A stretch of 64,000 nucleotides of DNA. It comes from Solimonas variicoloris DSM 15731 (GTDB lineage Bacteria > Pseudomonadota > Gammaproteobacteria > Nevskiales > Nevskiaceae). Where the stretch lies: NCBI RefSeq assembly GCF_000382285.1, contig NZ_KB907931.1:62001-126000 (forward strand), written 5' to 3'. Shown here piece by piece: positions 19,768 to 29,030 of this stretch. The position numbers and the translations under genes were made by a program. Positions within the stretch are counted from its first letter, which is position 1. Each line of letters opens with the position of its first letter. The notes under the pieces are model-generated. The model was not told where the DNA came from and did no database searches. It was given only the letters and a program-made list of their open reading frames with translations.

Positions 19768-20321
19768 CGACGCGACTCGCCGCCGCGCTCTGGCTGCTCG
19801 GATCGGCGCTGCCCGCGTCGGCCGCTTCCGCGCCGGCGCCGATCGATGCCTGCGCGCTGCTCGATGCGGCACAGATCGAGCAGGCGCTCGGGCAGCCGGT
19901 CGCGGCCGGCTCGCGCCACGACGCCGGCATCGAAAGCAATGGCGCGTGGTCGTCGTCCTGCGTCTGGAAGCTCGCCACCTCGTCAGCGGGCGAGCGCGGC
20001 GGCTTCGTGATCCTCAACGCGATGCGCTGGCCGGCCGGTAGCGGCCGCGCGCGCGAATTTCTCGATTCGTTCCGCGACGCCGCCACGCAGGGCGTGCTGG
20101 CGCGCGCGCCGGTCGAGCGCGCGTTCGGCGACGAAGCGCTGTGGTGGGGTGACGGCCTCGCTGTGCGCCGCGGCGACGTCAGCTTTGGCCTGTCTGTGCA
20201 TGCGCCGCGCGTGCCATCGGTGGCGCCCGGCGCCGCCGAAGCGCGGCTCGCCCCCCTCGTCCTGGACCGGCTCGGCGCGCAGCCCGGCCGGTCCCGTCAG
20301 AAGAATTCCGTGAGGTCCTGA
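19764..20321 (+). CDS. small secreted protein, DUF3558-like
   Basis: 185 residues with a signal peptide (LAAALWLLGSALPASA). The mature part begins with CALLDAAQIEQALGQPV, and a second Cys follows in SSCVWKL. This pattern is seen in small exported proteins of the DUF3558/sensor-like type. Function is unknown. It is translationally coupled to the symporter (ATGA) and followed by the DUF1592 gene after 5 nt, so it belongs to the operon. It could be a ligand-binding accessory to the symporter. Confidence 0.65.
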   Translation: MTTRLAAALWLLGSALPASAASAPAPIDACALLDAAQIEQALGQPVAAGSRHDAGIESNGAWSSSCVWKLATSSAGERGGFVILNAMRWPAGSGRAREFLDSFRDAATQGVLARAPVERAFGDEALWWGDGLAVRRGDVSFGLSVHAPRVPSVAPGAAEARLAPLVLDRLGAQPGRSRQKNSVRS

Positions 20322-20326
20322 ACAAC

Positions 20327-22072
20327 ATGCTGCAACGCTTGCTGGGTGGTGGTCCGCAGTCGCGGAAGAAGAAGGTCCTGCTGGGCGGTGGCGCGCTCGC
20401 GGCGGTGCTGCTGGCGGCGGTCGTCGTCGGCGCCATGCGTGGCCCGGCGGAGCCGCAGTCGAAGGGCACGCCGAGGAGCATGCGGCTGCTCACGCAGGAC
20501 CAGTACCTGAATACGGTCGCCTACGTCTTCGGCCCGAACGTGCAGCCGACGACGCGCTTTGCGGCGCTGCCGCGCATCGACGGCCTGCTCGCCAGCGGCG
20601 CCGCGATCGCCGGCCTCAGCGACGCGCAGCTGGAGACGTATCAGAAGACGGCGACGAAGGTCGCGGCGCAGATCGTCAGCGAGGACAGCCGTCCGTATCT
20701 GATCCCCTGCGAGCCGGCCGCCACCGATGCCGCCGATCCGCAGTGCGCGAAGGAGTTTCTCGCGCAGGTCGCACCGCTGCTGTACCGCCGCGCGCTGTCC
20801 GAGGAGCAGATCGACAGGTTCGTCGCCGCCGCCAACCAGTCCGCCGACGCGCTGCACGATTTCTACCAGGGCCTCAGCGTCGTCGTCGAAGGCATCCTGA
20901 TGAGCCCGAACGTGCTGTTGGTGGCGGAAGTCAGCGAGCCCGATCCGGATCATCCGGGCGAGACGCGGCTCGACAGCTGGTCGCTGGCGACGCGCCTCAG
21001 CCTGTTCCTGTGGAACGCCGCACCGGACGCCGAGCTGCTTGCCGCCGCGCAGAGCGGCGCGCTGCAGACGAAGAAGGGCCTCGCCGCGCAGGTCGACCGC
21101 ATGCTCGCGAGTCCGCGACTCGAAACCGGCGTGCGCGCGCTGTTCGACGACATGTTCGCGTTCGAGGACTTCAACCGTCTCGCCAAGGACAACACCATCT
21201 ATCCGGCGTTCACCGGCGAGACGGCGGTCGACGCGCGCGAGCAGACGCTGCGCACGGTCGTCGACCATCTGCTCGTGCGCCGCGCCGACTATCGCGACCT
21301 GTTCACGACGCGCAAGACCTTCATGTCGCCGTCGCTCGCGCCGATCTACAAGGTCGCCGCGCAGGGGCCGGGCTGGACGCCCTACGAATTTCCGGCGGAC
21401 GACCCGCACGCCGGCCTGCTGACGCACGTGAGCTTCGAGGCGCTGCACTCGCATCCGGGCCGCAGCTCGCCGACGCTGCGTGGCAAGGCGCTGCGCGAGG
21501 TCATGCTCTGCCAGACCGTGCCGCGTCCGCCCGCGAACGTCGATTTCTCCAAGGTCCAGAACCCGGACGGCAGCGTCAAGACGGCGCGCGAGCGCATCGA
21601 CTTCCATCTGCAGAATCCGTCGTGCGCCGGCTGCCACCGCATCATGGATCCGATGGGCCTGTCGATGGAGGCCTTCGACGGTGCCGGCACGTTCCGCCAC
21701 GAGGAGAACGGCGTTCCGATCGACACCAGCGGCAACCTCGACGGCGTCGAGTTCACCGACATCGTCGGTCTCGCCAAGGCGCTGCGCGACAACCCGCAGG
21801 TGCCGTGGTGCGCGGTGCGGCGCACCTTCGCCTACGGCACCGGCACGCCGGCCGACAGCAACGACCGCCGCGTCCTCGAATACCTGTCCGCGGAATTCGC
21901 CGGGCAGGGCTACGTCTTTCCGGAACTGCTGCGCGACATCGCGCTGAGCCGCGCGTTCCGCAAGGTCTACGAGCCGCACCTGCGCAAGACCTTCCCGCTG
22001 CCCGACCTGAAGTCCGCCGAGCGGCCGCAGCAGACCGCATCTGCCGAACCCGCTTCAGCCATCCATCCGTGA
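20327..22072 (+). CDS. DUF1587/1595/1592/1588/1585 multidomain cytochrome-like protein
   Basis: 581 residues with one N-terminal membrane segment (about 20-37), so anchored facing the periplasm. Domains in order by pattern: DUF1587 (about 50-115), DUF1595 (about 135-200), DUF1592 (about 215-340), DUF1588 (about 365-465) with a single heme motif CAGCH, and DUF1585 (about 490-560). This set is best known from planctomycete and myxobacterial proteins and is functionally uncharacterised. The one CxxCH suggests a redox role. It is followed by its usual partner type, DUF1552, as in other genomes. Confidence 0.88.
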   Translation: MLQRLLGGGPQSRKKKVLLGGGALAAVLLAAVVVGAMRGPAEPQSKGTPRSMRLLTQDQYLNTVAYVFGPNVQPTTRFAALPRIDGLLASGAAIAGLSDAQLETYQKTATKVAAQIVSEDSRPYLIPCEPAATDAADPQCAKEFLAQVAPLLYRRALSEEQIDRFVAAANQSADALHDFYQGLSVVVEGILMSPNVLLVAEVSEPDPDHPGETRLDSWSLATRLSLFLWNAAPDAELLAAAQSGALQTKKGLAAQVDRMLASPRLETGVRALFDDMFAFEDFNRLAKDNTIYPAFTGETAVDAREQTLRTVVDHLLVRRADYRDLFTTRKTFMSPSLAPIYKVAAQGPGWTPYEFPADDPHAGLLTHVSFEALHSHPGRSSPTLRGKALREVMLCQTVPRPPANVDFSKVQNPDGSVKTARERIDFHLQNPSCAGCHRIMDPMGLSMEAFDGAGTFRHEENGVPIDTSGNLDGVEFTDIVGLAKALRDNPQVPWCAVRRTFAYGTGTPADSNDRRVLEYLSAEFAGQGYVFPELLRDIALSRAFRKVYEPHLRKTFPLPDLKSAERPQQTASAEPASAIHP

Positions 22073-22097
22073 TTCCGAGACCGAGGAGGTTTCTCTC

Positions 22098-23444
22098 ATG
22101 AAAGTCAAAAACCTGAGCCGCCGCCACGTTCTGCGCGGCCTGCTCAATGGCGGCGTGGTGGCGGTGGCGCTGCCGGTGCTCGACTGCCTGCTGGACGACA
22201 ACGGCGCGGCCTGGGCCGCGACCGGCGAATCGCTGCCGCTGCGCTTCGGCACCTGGTTCTGGGGCCTGGGCGCGACGAACCGCATCTTCGTGCCGCAGAA
22301 GACGGGCGCCGGCTATGAAGTGCCGTCGCAGCTCGGGCCGGTCGCGCGCGTGCAGCAGCACGTCAACCTGTTCACCAATCTCAACGTGTTCCGCGACGGC
22401 GAACCGAACCTCTGCCACTACTCGGGCTGGATCGTCGGCCGCACCGGCAAGGCGCCGAAGACCACGGCCGAGCAGCCCGGCGAGACGCTGGACATCACCG
22501 TCGCCAACCAGATCGGCCGCACGACGCGCTTCCGCACGCTGACCGCGTCGGCGACCGGCGATTTCCGCAACACGGTGAGCTACGAGAACGCCAACACGCC
22601 GAATCCGCCGGAGATCTCGCCGCTCGAGTTCTACACGCGTCTGTTCGGTGCCGACTTCCAGGACCCGAACGCGCCGGTGTTCACGCCGAGCCCGCGCGTC
22701 ATGGTCCGCCGCAGCGTGCTGTCCGGCGTGCTCGACGAGATCAAGGCGATGGAGAAGACGGTCGGCGCCACCGACCGCCAGCGCCTCGACGAGTACTTCA
22801 CCGGCCTGCGCCATCTCGAGAAGCAGCTCGACCAGCAGCTCACCAAGCCGGAGCCGATCGCCGCCTGTCACGCGCCGCCGTCGGTGAGCATGGACCCGAA
22901 GATGGGCGTCGAGGTCGACATGGTGCAGAAGCGCCATCGCATGCTGACCGACCTGATGGTGATGGCGGTCGCCTGCGACCAGACGCGCGTCTTCAACATG
23001 GCTTATTCGAACGCGCAGGCCAACACCGTGAAGGAAGGCTACGAAAAGCCGCACCACACGACGACGCACGAGGAGCCGATCGACAGCCACTACGGCTACC
23101 AGCCGCAGTGCGCGTACTTCTCGTCGCGCGCGATCGAGGAGTGGGCGTACTTCGTCGAGGCCTTCACGAAGATCCGCGAAGGCGCCGGCACGCTGCTCGA
23201 CAACATGCTGATCTACGCCAACACCGATCACGGCGAGGCGCGCATCCATTCGCTCGATGGTCTGGTCGCGTTCACAGCGGGCCGCGCCGGCGGCCGCGTG
23301 AAGACCGGCCTGCACGTCGATGCCGGCGCCACCGGCGTGACGCGCGTGGCCTACACGGCGATGCGCGCGATGGGCATCGAACTGCCGAACTGGGGGGTCA
23401 AGAGCAACATGACCTCGAACGCATTCAGCGAGATCCTGGCGTGA
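22098..23444 (+). CDS. Tat-exported DUF1552 protein
   Basis: 448 residues. The N-terminus carries a twin-arginine signal (SRRHVLRGLLNGGVVAVALPVLD, abridged) ending near AAWA, so it is probably exported folded, possibly with a cofactor. DUF1552 pattern blocks are WFWGLGATNRIFVP, ARVQQHVNLFTNLNVF, MVMAVACDQTRVFNM and NMLIYANTDHGEARIH, resembling sulfatase/alkaline-phosphatase-like folds. A strong RBS GAGGAGGT lies at 22083-22090. Its stop overlaps the next gene as GTGA. Function is unknown; it pairs with the DUF1592-type protein. Confidence 0.88.
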   Translation: MKVKNLSRRHVLRGLLNGGVVAVALPVLDCLLDDNGAAWAATGESLPLRFGTWFWGLGATNRIFVPQKTGAGYEVPSQLGPVARVQQHVNLFTNLNVFRDGEPNLCHYSGWIVGRTGKAPKTTAEQPGETLDITVANQIGRTTRFRTLTASATGDFRNTVSYENANTPNPPEISPLEFYTRLFGADFQDPNAPVFTPSPRVMVRRSVLSGVLDEIKAMEKTVGATDRQRLDEYFTGLRHLEKQLDQQLTKPEPIAACHAPPSVSMDPKMGVEVDMVQKRHRMLTDLMVMAVACDQTRVFNMAYSNAQANTVKEGYEKPHHTTTHEEPIDSHYGYQPQCAYFSSRAIEEWAYFVEAFTKIREGAGTLLDNMLIYANTDHGEARIHSLDGLVAFTAGRAGGRVKTGLHVDAGATGVTRVAYTAMRAMGIELPNWGVKSNMTSNAFSEILA

Positions 23445-24805
23445 CACATCATTCGATCCTCAAGCCTCTGCTGTTGCTGTGTCTGGCGGGCGCGCCGCTG
23501 CTCGCGCAGGCGGACGGGCGTTCGCCGTGGCCGGATTCGCCGGCCAGGGACAAGGAGCAGTACGAGCCGGTGAAAATGCCGCCCGGCTTCCAGATCGTCG
23601 TCACCGAACAGGAAGGGCCGGTGTTCGCCGACGCGCGCGGCCACACGCTGTACACCTGGCCGGTGCGGCAGCTGCGCAACGGCCCGGTCGGCGAGCGCAA
23701 GGGCGCGCCGAGCTGTGACGGCACGAAGTACACGGAGAACGCCGGCCTGATGAGCCCGTATCCGGCCGGCTTCGAACTGCCGGAAGTGGCGACGCGGCCG
23801 AGCTGCATCGACGTCTGGCCGATCGTCGTCGCCGACCAGGACGCAAAGCCGGTCGGCAAGTGGACGATCGTGCAGCGCAAGGACGGCATCAGCCAGTGGG
23901 CCTATGACGGCTACGCGCTCTACACCTCGGTGCTCGACGCCAAGCCGGGCGAGGTCAACGGCGCGCATACGCAGGCGTCCGGCGAAGTCGGCGTGCGCAA
24001 GCCGGCCGAGGCGCCGTCGATGGTGCCGCCGCAGTTCAAGGTCGATACCAATCTGGTCGGCCGCATGCTGCTGACCAGCGACAACTACTCGGTCTACGCC
24101 AGCCAGCAGGACGCGCCGGATCGCTCGAACTGCAAGGGCAGCTGCCTCGACGCCTGGAAGCCGATCGAGGCGCCGGCCTACGCCAAGCCGCGCGGCGAGT
24201 TCGGCATCATCGAGCGCTCGCCCGGTATCCGGCAGTGGACCTTCCGCCGGCAGCCGCTGTACACGCACGTCGGCGAGCCGACCAAGAAGATGTACGGCAG
24301 CGACGTGCCCGGCTGGTACAACGTCTACGCGCAGTACACGCCGAAGCCGCCGGCCGACTTCACGGTGCAGGACAGCCCGACGGGCCTGGTGCTCGCCGAC
24401 AAGGCCGGCAAGACCGTCTACGTCTACAACTGCGCCGACGACGCGCTCGACCAGCTCGCCTGCGATCATCCGGACTCGCCGCAGATCTACCGCTTCACCG
24501 TCTGCGGCGGCGGCGATCCCAAGCGTTGTGTCGAGCGCTTCCCGTACGTGCCGGTCTCCAAGGGCGTCAAGAGCGACAGCCTGCTGTGGACCGCGATGTG
24601 GATTGACCCGATGACCGGCAAGGAGGCGAAGCCCGACGCGCCCGGCGCGCTCCACGTGTGGGCCTATCGCAAGCGCCCGGTGTACACGCATTACCGCGAC
24701 CGCGGACCCGGCGACATGACCGCCGACCAGTGGGGCGAGTTCTACGGCTATCGCAACGGCTACAAGGCCTTCTGGCTGCGTTCCGATTTTGGACGGGGTG
24801 CATGA
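23441..24805 (+). CDS. periplasmic protein with repeated Yx(FWY)xxD-type domains
   Basis: 454 residues with GTG start at 23441 overlapping the DUF1552 stop, and a signal peptide ending AQA. At least four related segments follow: HTLYTWPVRQ, YALYTSVLDA, YSVYASQQDA and KTVYVYNCADD, plus QPLYTHVGE and RPVYTHYRD. These resemble the secreted repeat of unknown function/lipoprotein Yx(FWY)xxD family. Several Cys pairs are spaced within repeats (SCDG, SCIDVWP, NCKGSCLDAW). It may bind a small redox molecule or metal, but no function is established. Confidence 0.75.
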   Translation: MTHHSILKPLLLLCLAGAPLLAQADGRSPWPDSPARDKEQYEPVKMPPGFQIVVTEQEGPVFADARGHTLYTWPVRQLRNGPVGERKGAPSCDGTKYTENAGLMSPYPAGFELPEVATRPSCIDVWPIVVADQDAKPVGKWTIVQRKDGISQWAYDGYALYTSVLDAKPGEVNGAHTQASGEVGVRKPAEAPSMVPPQFKVDTNLVGRMLLTSDNYSVYASQQDAPDRSNCKGSCLDAWKPIEAPAYAKPRGEFGIIERSPGIRQWTFRRQPLYTHVGEPTKKMYGSDVPGWYNVYAQYTPKPPADFTVQDSPTGLVLADKAGKTVYVYNCADDALDQLACDHPDSPQIYRFTVCGGGDPKRCVERFPYVPVSKGVKSDSLLWTAMWIDPMTGKEAKPDAPGALHVWAYRKRPVYTHYRDRGPGDMTADQWGEFYGYRNGYKAFWLRSDFGRGA

Positions 24806-25962
24806 TGAACAACGTGAACGATCGGCAGTCGCGGTCCGTACCGAAGCGCGCGGCGCTCGGCCTGACGGCGCTTGCCTGGCTGCCGCTGCTGCTCGGTGGC
24901 AGCGTGACGGCGGCCGAGCCGGCCGCGGCGCCGGCGACGAAGTCTGCGGCCAAGGCTGCGGACGGCAAGGACTGGGCGCCACCCGGCGGACGCATCGGCT
25001 ATGTGCTCTGGGACGAGGTGTCCTGGGGCCTGCGCGAGACGCCGAACAAGGAAGAGTGCCCGAATGGCTTCAATATCGGCCCGCGCGAGCAGTTCGCCGA
25101 GGAATTCCCGAAGGACGGCAAGAAGCGCACGCTGGCCGAGACGCAGCTCAAGCGCGAGGCGGCGATCTGGGATCCGGACACCACGCCGGATGAGTTCCCG
25201 TTCCACGAGGCGACCGGCAAGTACGCGATCGGCGTCAATCTCGACGGCAAGGACACGCCGGAGGATTTCGAGAGCGACGACGGCCGCAAGGGCATCGACA
25301 ACCAGCTGTTCCGCGTCGTCGGCTGCGTCCGCAATTATCGCAAGGAAGGCGAGCTCGGCATCATCACCACGAAGTGGCGCGCGCAGAAGCCGTTCAACCG
25401 CGTGACCTTCGAGCTGACCGGCGTCGACAGCCTGAAGAACGATCCGGACGTCACGGTCTCGTACTACCGCACGCTCGACACGCTGCTCGCCGGACCGACC
25501 GGAAACTACCTGCCCGGCGGCTCGCAGCGCGTCGACACGCGCTGGGGCAAGCGCTTCATCATCAGCGCCAAAGGCCGCATCGTCGATGGTGTGCTGGAGA
25601 CCGAACCGTTCAAGGAGATCCTCGTACCCGAGGACGGCATGGGCGACCCGGCGATCAACATCTTCCGCAGCGCACAGCTGCGCCTGAAGCTGACGCCGGA
25701 ATCAGCCGAGGGCGTGCTCGCCGGCTTCATCGACGTGGAACAGTGGTACTACGCCATGAACACGGCCTGGGCGACGCACCATGCTGCCTACGGCCAGGCG
25801 TCGGCGGCCTCGATCTACAAGGCGCTGCGTCGCCTCGCCGACGGCTATCCCGATCCGAAGACCGGGCAGAACACGGCGATCTCCGGCGCGCTCGACATGA
25901 AGCTCACGCAGGTCTACGTCATTCATCCGGAGTCGGCGCCGCCGCTCTCCGCCGCGCGCTGA
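24802..25962 (+). CDS. secreted protein of unknown function
   Basis: 386 residues; ATG at 24802 overlaps the previous stop as ATGA. The N-terminal signal region (RAALGLTALAWLPLLLGGSVTAAEP, abridged) is followed by an Ala/Lys-rich linker and a soluble domain. That domain has acidic DGKDTPEDFESDDGRKGIDNQ and a repeated DPAINIFRSAQLRLKL-like pattern. Two Cys occur in the mature domain. I recognise no family. It is the last large gene of the operon, and a GC-rich hairpin without a T-run (about 25974-26000) follows. Confidence 0.75.
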   Translation: MMNNVNDRQSRSVPKRAALGLTALAWLPLLLGGSVTAAEPAAAPATKSAAKAADGKDWAPPGGRIGYVLWDEVSWGLRETPNKEECPNGFNIGPREQFAEEFPKDGKKRTLAETQLKREAAIWDPDTTPDEFPFHEATGKYAIGVNLDGKDTPEDFESDDGRKGIDNQLFRVVGCVRNYRKEGELGIITTKWRAQKPFNRVTFELTGVDSLKNDPDVTVSYYRTLDTLLAGPTGNYLPGGSQRVDTRWGKRFIISAKGRIVDGVLETEPFKEILVPEDGMGDPAINIFRSAQLRLKLTPESAEGVLAGFIDVEQWYYAMNTAWATHHAAYGQASAASIYKALRRLADGYPDPKTGQNTAISGALDMKLTQVYVIHPESAPPLSAAR

Positions 25963-26165
25963 GCGCTCCTGCCGCGCGGGCGCCATATGGGCGCCCGCGC
26001 AGGCTCGGTCGGTCGGGCTCCAGGGTCCGCGCGGACGTGTTGCGCTTCCGACCCTGTCCCGCCATGCCGCCGCGGCGTGACCTTCCATTTCGATCGAAAG
26101 CCTGACGATCCGCCCGGGCAGGGCACGGCCCTGCTCGGCGTCCACCCACACCCAAAAGAGCTGTC

Positions 26166-26438
26166 GTGAATAAGCGTTCGCTTCACTACAACCAGCTGTC
26201 GCCGCGCGAGATGCAGGCGTTGTACCTGCTGATCTGTGGGCGCTCGACCAGAGAAATGGCGGAGAGACTCCAGATCTCGGTGCATACCGCCCACCACCAT
26301 CGCCGCTGCGTGTACGAGAAGCTCAACGTGCACAACACGGCGCAGCTCATGCGCGAGGCCTTCCTGGAGGGCTGGCTGGTGCGGCGAGAGGACAGCAATG
26401 CGGCGCGCGGCGATCGGCGTCCGCGGCATCAGCCATAG
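26166..26438 (+). CDS. stand-alone LuxR/GerE-type HTH protein
   Basis: 90 residues, nearly all a LuxR-type helix-turn-helix: LSPREMQALYLLICGRSTREMAERLQISVHTAHHHRRCVYEKLNV (abridged). It has no sensor domain. Start is GTG at 26166 with AAAAGAG upstream. It sits 203 nt after the secreted-protein operon and may regulate it, much as GerE-like stand-alone HTH proteins do. The HHH run in the recognition helix region (TAHHHRR) is unusual. Confidence 0.8.
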   Translation: MNKRSLHYNQLSPREMQALYLLICGRSTREMAERLQISVHTAHHHRRCVYEKLNVHNTAQLMREAFLEGWLVRREDSNAARGDRRPRHQP

Positions 26439-26592
26439 CCGTGCGCGGCATCCTCGCCCTCCGTGAAACTCGGGGCAAGCCTCGCTGCGGGCGCGTCTCC
26501 GGGAGTGGTCCGGCTTCGCCCCTGCGGCCGCGCTGATGCGCGAAAGAGCGGGACGCGGGCAGCGGTGCGCCCTGTCGTCCGCCCCTCTTGCT

Positions 26593-27270
26593 TCAGGTTC
26601 CCGCCGAGTCCGGCGTCAGCTCGATGTGCTCGGGCTCGCCGAGGAACTTCGGTTCGGTGCTGAGCAGGAAGATGTCGAGGATCGCCTTGACGCGCGCGAA
26701 CACTTCGCGCGGCGGGTTGCGGCTGCCGTAGCCGCCATCACTGGTCGCCGGCGCGATGTAGGCGACGACCTTGAGGCCCAGCTTGCGGCCGATGAAGACG
26801 GCGCGGTACGAGTGGTAGCGCTGCGTGATGACGGTGAACTGCTTGAGGCCGAACACCGCCTCGGCGCGCACGATCGAGTCCAGCGTGCGGAAGCCGGCGA
26901 AGTCCATGGTGATCGCGGTGTCCGGCACGCCGGCCTTGATCAGCTCGCGGCGCATCGCGCGCGGCTCGTTGTAGGTCTCGTCGGGGTTCGCGCCGCTGAC
27001 GATCAGGTGCTTGAGCTTGCCGTTGCGGTACAGCTCCGCGGCCGCTTCGATGCGGCCGCGGAATTCCGGACTCGGCTTGCCGTTTTCCAGGTACTTGCTG
27101 GTGCCGAGCACGACACCGACGTCGTTTGCCGGCAGCAGCGCCCAGTCGCGGTAGATGTACGCGTCGGTGCTGTTGATGACCCAGCGGTTGCCGAGCAGCA
27201 CGATCAGCGCGAACGCGAGAAAGCCGGTGATCAGCCAGCGTTGCAGGAAGCGGCGAGTCCAGGGTTTCAA
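26593..27270 (-). CDS. SanA/YdcF-like DUF218 membrane-anchored protein
   Basis: 225 residues: one N-terminal membrane helix (WLITGFLAFALIVLLGN) and a DUF218 domain with VVLGTSKYLENGKPSPEFRGRIEAA, LIVSGAN and VITQRYHSYRAVFIGRKLGL. This matches SanA (vancomycin exclusion at high temperature) and relatives, which act in envelope barrier function. The start is TTG at 27270, overlapping the MAPEG stop as TTGA; no closer ATG exists. It is coupled to the MAPEG gene. Confidence 0.85.
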   Translation of the reverse strand: MKPWTRRFLQRWLITGFLAFALIVLLGNRWVINSTDAYIYRDWALLPANDVGVVLGTSKYLENGKPSPEFRGRIEAAAELYRNGKLKHLIVSGANPDETYNEPRAMRRELIKAGVPDTAITMDFAGFRTLDSIVRAEAVFGLKQFTVITQRYHSYRAVFIGRKLGLKVVAYIAPATSDGGYGSRNPPREVFARVKAILDIFLLSTEPKFLGEPEHIELTPDSAGT

Positions 27271-27668
27271 GTCGCAAGACCCCACAGCAGATACGCGAAC
27301 AGCGCGATCTGGATGACGTAGAAAGTCGCACGCACCATCACCAGTGCGACCGAGGTGCCGATCAGATGCACGACGCTCTGCGCGACGCGTGCGCCGAGCA
27401 CCCAGCAGCCGAGCGCATCGACGCCGGCGGTCTTGCCGAGCAGCTGCGCCGCCAGCACGATCACTGCGAACACCGGCAGGTTCTCGAGCACGTTCAGATG
27501 CGCGTGACCGGCGCGTTCGATGAAGGACGGTACGGCGATCGACGCGCCGCGGCCCCAGCTGTTGATGCGCTTGCCGCGCAGCACCTCGAACACGCGCCAC
27601 GTCAGCACGATGCCGACCAGCACCAGCGTCCACGCGGTATAGCCTAGCAGCGCCGTCATTCCCGTCAT
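27267..27668 (-). CDS. MAPEG family membrane protein
   Basis: 133 residues with four hydrophobic helices. The FEVLRGKRINSWGRG and ERAGHAHLNVLENLPVF segments are typical of MAPEG (membrane-associated eicosanoid/glutathione metabolism) proteins, which in bacteria are mostly glutathione-transferase-like and uncharacterised. The ATG at 27668 has GAGGGGA upstream. A second ATG at 27659 is possible. It is coupled to the SanA-like gene. Confidence 0.85.
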   Translation of the reverse strand: MTGMTALLGYTAWTLVLVGIVLTWRVFEVLRGKRINSWGRGASIAVPSFIERAGHAHLNVLENLPVFAVIVLAAQLLGKTAGVDALGCWVLGARVAQSVVHLIGTSVALVMVRATFYVIQIALFAYLLWGLAT

Positions 27669-27775
27669 GTTTCGTTTTCCCCTCGTTGTGAATCGTTTGG
27701 TATTGCGTCGCGGCCGTCGCGGCCGGCGGCGGTCGTCGGCAATTGTAGCCGCTGCGCCGGCGGGATCGCGCCGGC

Positions 27776-28954
27776 TCAGTGCGAGAGGCGGCGCATCGCC
27801 GCCTCGAGGCCCGACAGCGTCAGCGGGAACATGCGGCCCTGGCCGAGCAGTTCGTTGGTGACCTGCACCGACGGCGTGTATTCCCAGTGGTCCTCGCGTT
27901 CCGGGTTCAGCCAGACCAGGTTCGGGAACTGGTCATGGAGACGCTTGAACCAGACCGCGCCGGCCTCCTCGTTCCAGTGCTCGACGCTGCCGCCCGGATG
28001 GACGATCTCGTAGGGGCTCATGGTCGCGTCGCCGACGAACACGACCTTGTAGTCCGGCGTGTACTTGTGCAGCACGTCGAACAGCGGGATGCGCTCGCTG
28101 TGCCGGCGTGCGTTGTCCTTCCACACCGACTCGTAGACGAAGTTGTGGAAGTAGAAGTGCTCCAGATGCTTGAACTCGGTCTTGGCGGCGCTGAACAGTT
28201 CCTCGCAGACCTTGATGTGTGGGTCCATCGAGCCGCCGACGTCGAGGAACAGCAGTACCTTCACCGCATTGCGGCGCTCCGGCACCATCTTGATGTCGAG
28301 GTAGCCGGCGTTGCGCGCCGTCGAGCTGATGGTGTCGTCGATGTCGAGCACATCGGCGGCGCCTTCGCGCGCGAAGCGGCGCAGGCGGCGCAGCGCGATC
28401 TTGATGTTGCGGGTGCCGAGTTCGATGCTGTCGTCGAGGTTGCGGAAGTCGCGCTTCTCCCAGACCTTGACCGCCTTCTTCTGGCCGCCGGGTCCGCCGA
28501 TGCGGACGCCTTCCGGATTGAAGCCGCCGTGGCCGAACGGGCTGGTGCCGCCGGTGCCGATCCACTTGCTGCCGCCGTGGTGCTGTTCCTTCTGCTCTTC
28601 AAGGCGCTGCCGGAGCGTTTCCATCAGCTGGTCGAGCCCGCCGAGCGCCTGGATCTTGGCCAGTTCCTCCGGCGACAGATGCAGCTCGGCCTGCTTCTTC
28701 AGCCACTCCTCCGGGATCGAACCGAACAGCTCGCCGGTGACGGCTTCGATGCCCTTGAAGTACGCGGCGAACGCGCGGTCGAAGCGGTCGTACTGCGATT
28801 CGTCCTTGACCAGCGCCGCGCGCGACAGGTGGTAGAAGTCGTCGATCGAGAAGATCGCGACGTGCTTCGACAGCGCTTCCAGCAGCATCAGGAATTCGCT
28901 GAGGCTGGCCTTGACGCCGGCGGCGCGCAGGGTGAAGAAGAACGTGAAAAGCAC
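27776..28954 (-). CDS. VWA-domain CoxE-like protein
   Basis: About 392 residues. The N-terminus FTFFFTLRAAGVKASLSEFLMLLEAL is the usual start of CoxE-like VWA proteins, so GTG at 28954 is chosen despite no clear RBS. The MIDAS-like segment DVGGSMD is at about residues 239-245. A glycine-rich GTGGTSPFGHGGFNPEG stretch precedes it. Such proteins normally work with a MoxR-type AAA+ ATPase in metal insertion or complex maturation; no MoxR gene is in this window. It diverges from the alkA-like gene. Confidence 0.85.
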   Translation of the reverse strand: MLFTFFFTLRAAGVKASLSEFLMLLEALSKHVAIFSIDDFYHLSRAALVKDESQYDRFDRAFAAYFKGIEAVTGELFGSIPEEWLKKQAELHLSPEELAKIQALGGLDQLMETLRQRLEEQKEQHHGGSKWIGTGGTSPFGHGGFNPEGVRIGGPGGQKKAVKVWEKRDFRNLDDSIELGTRNIKIALRRLRRFAREGAADVLDIDDTISSTARNAGYLDIKMVPERRNAVKVLLFLDVGGSMDPHIKVCEELFSAAKTEFKHLEHFYFHNFVYESVWKDNARRHSERIPLFDVLHKYTPDYKVVFVGDATMSPYEIVHPGGSVEHWNEEAGAVWFKRLHDQFPNLVWLNPEREDHWEYTPSVQVTNELLGQGRMFPLTLSGLEAAMRRLSH

Positions 28955-29030
28955 GGGTGGCGGGGCAAGGGGTTTATGGCATTGTAGCGCCTCGTTCCCG
29001 TCCGTCCGCCAGCGCACCGCCGAGCCGACC

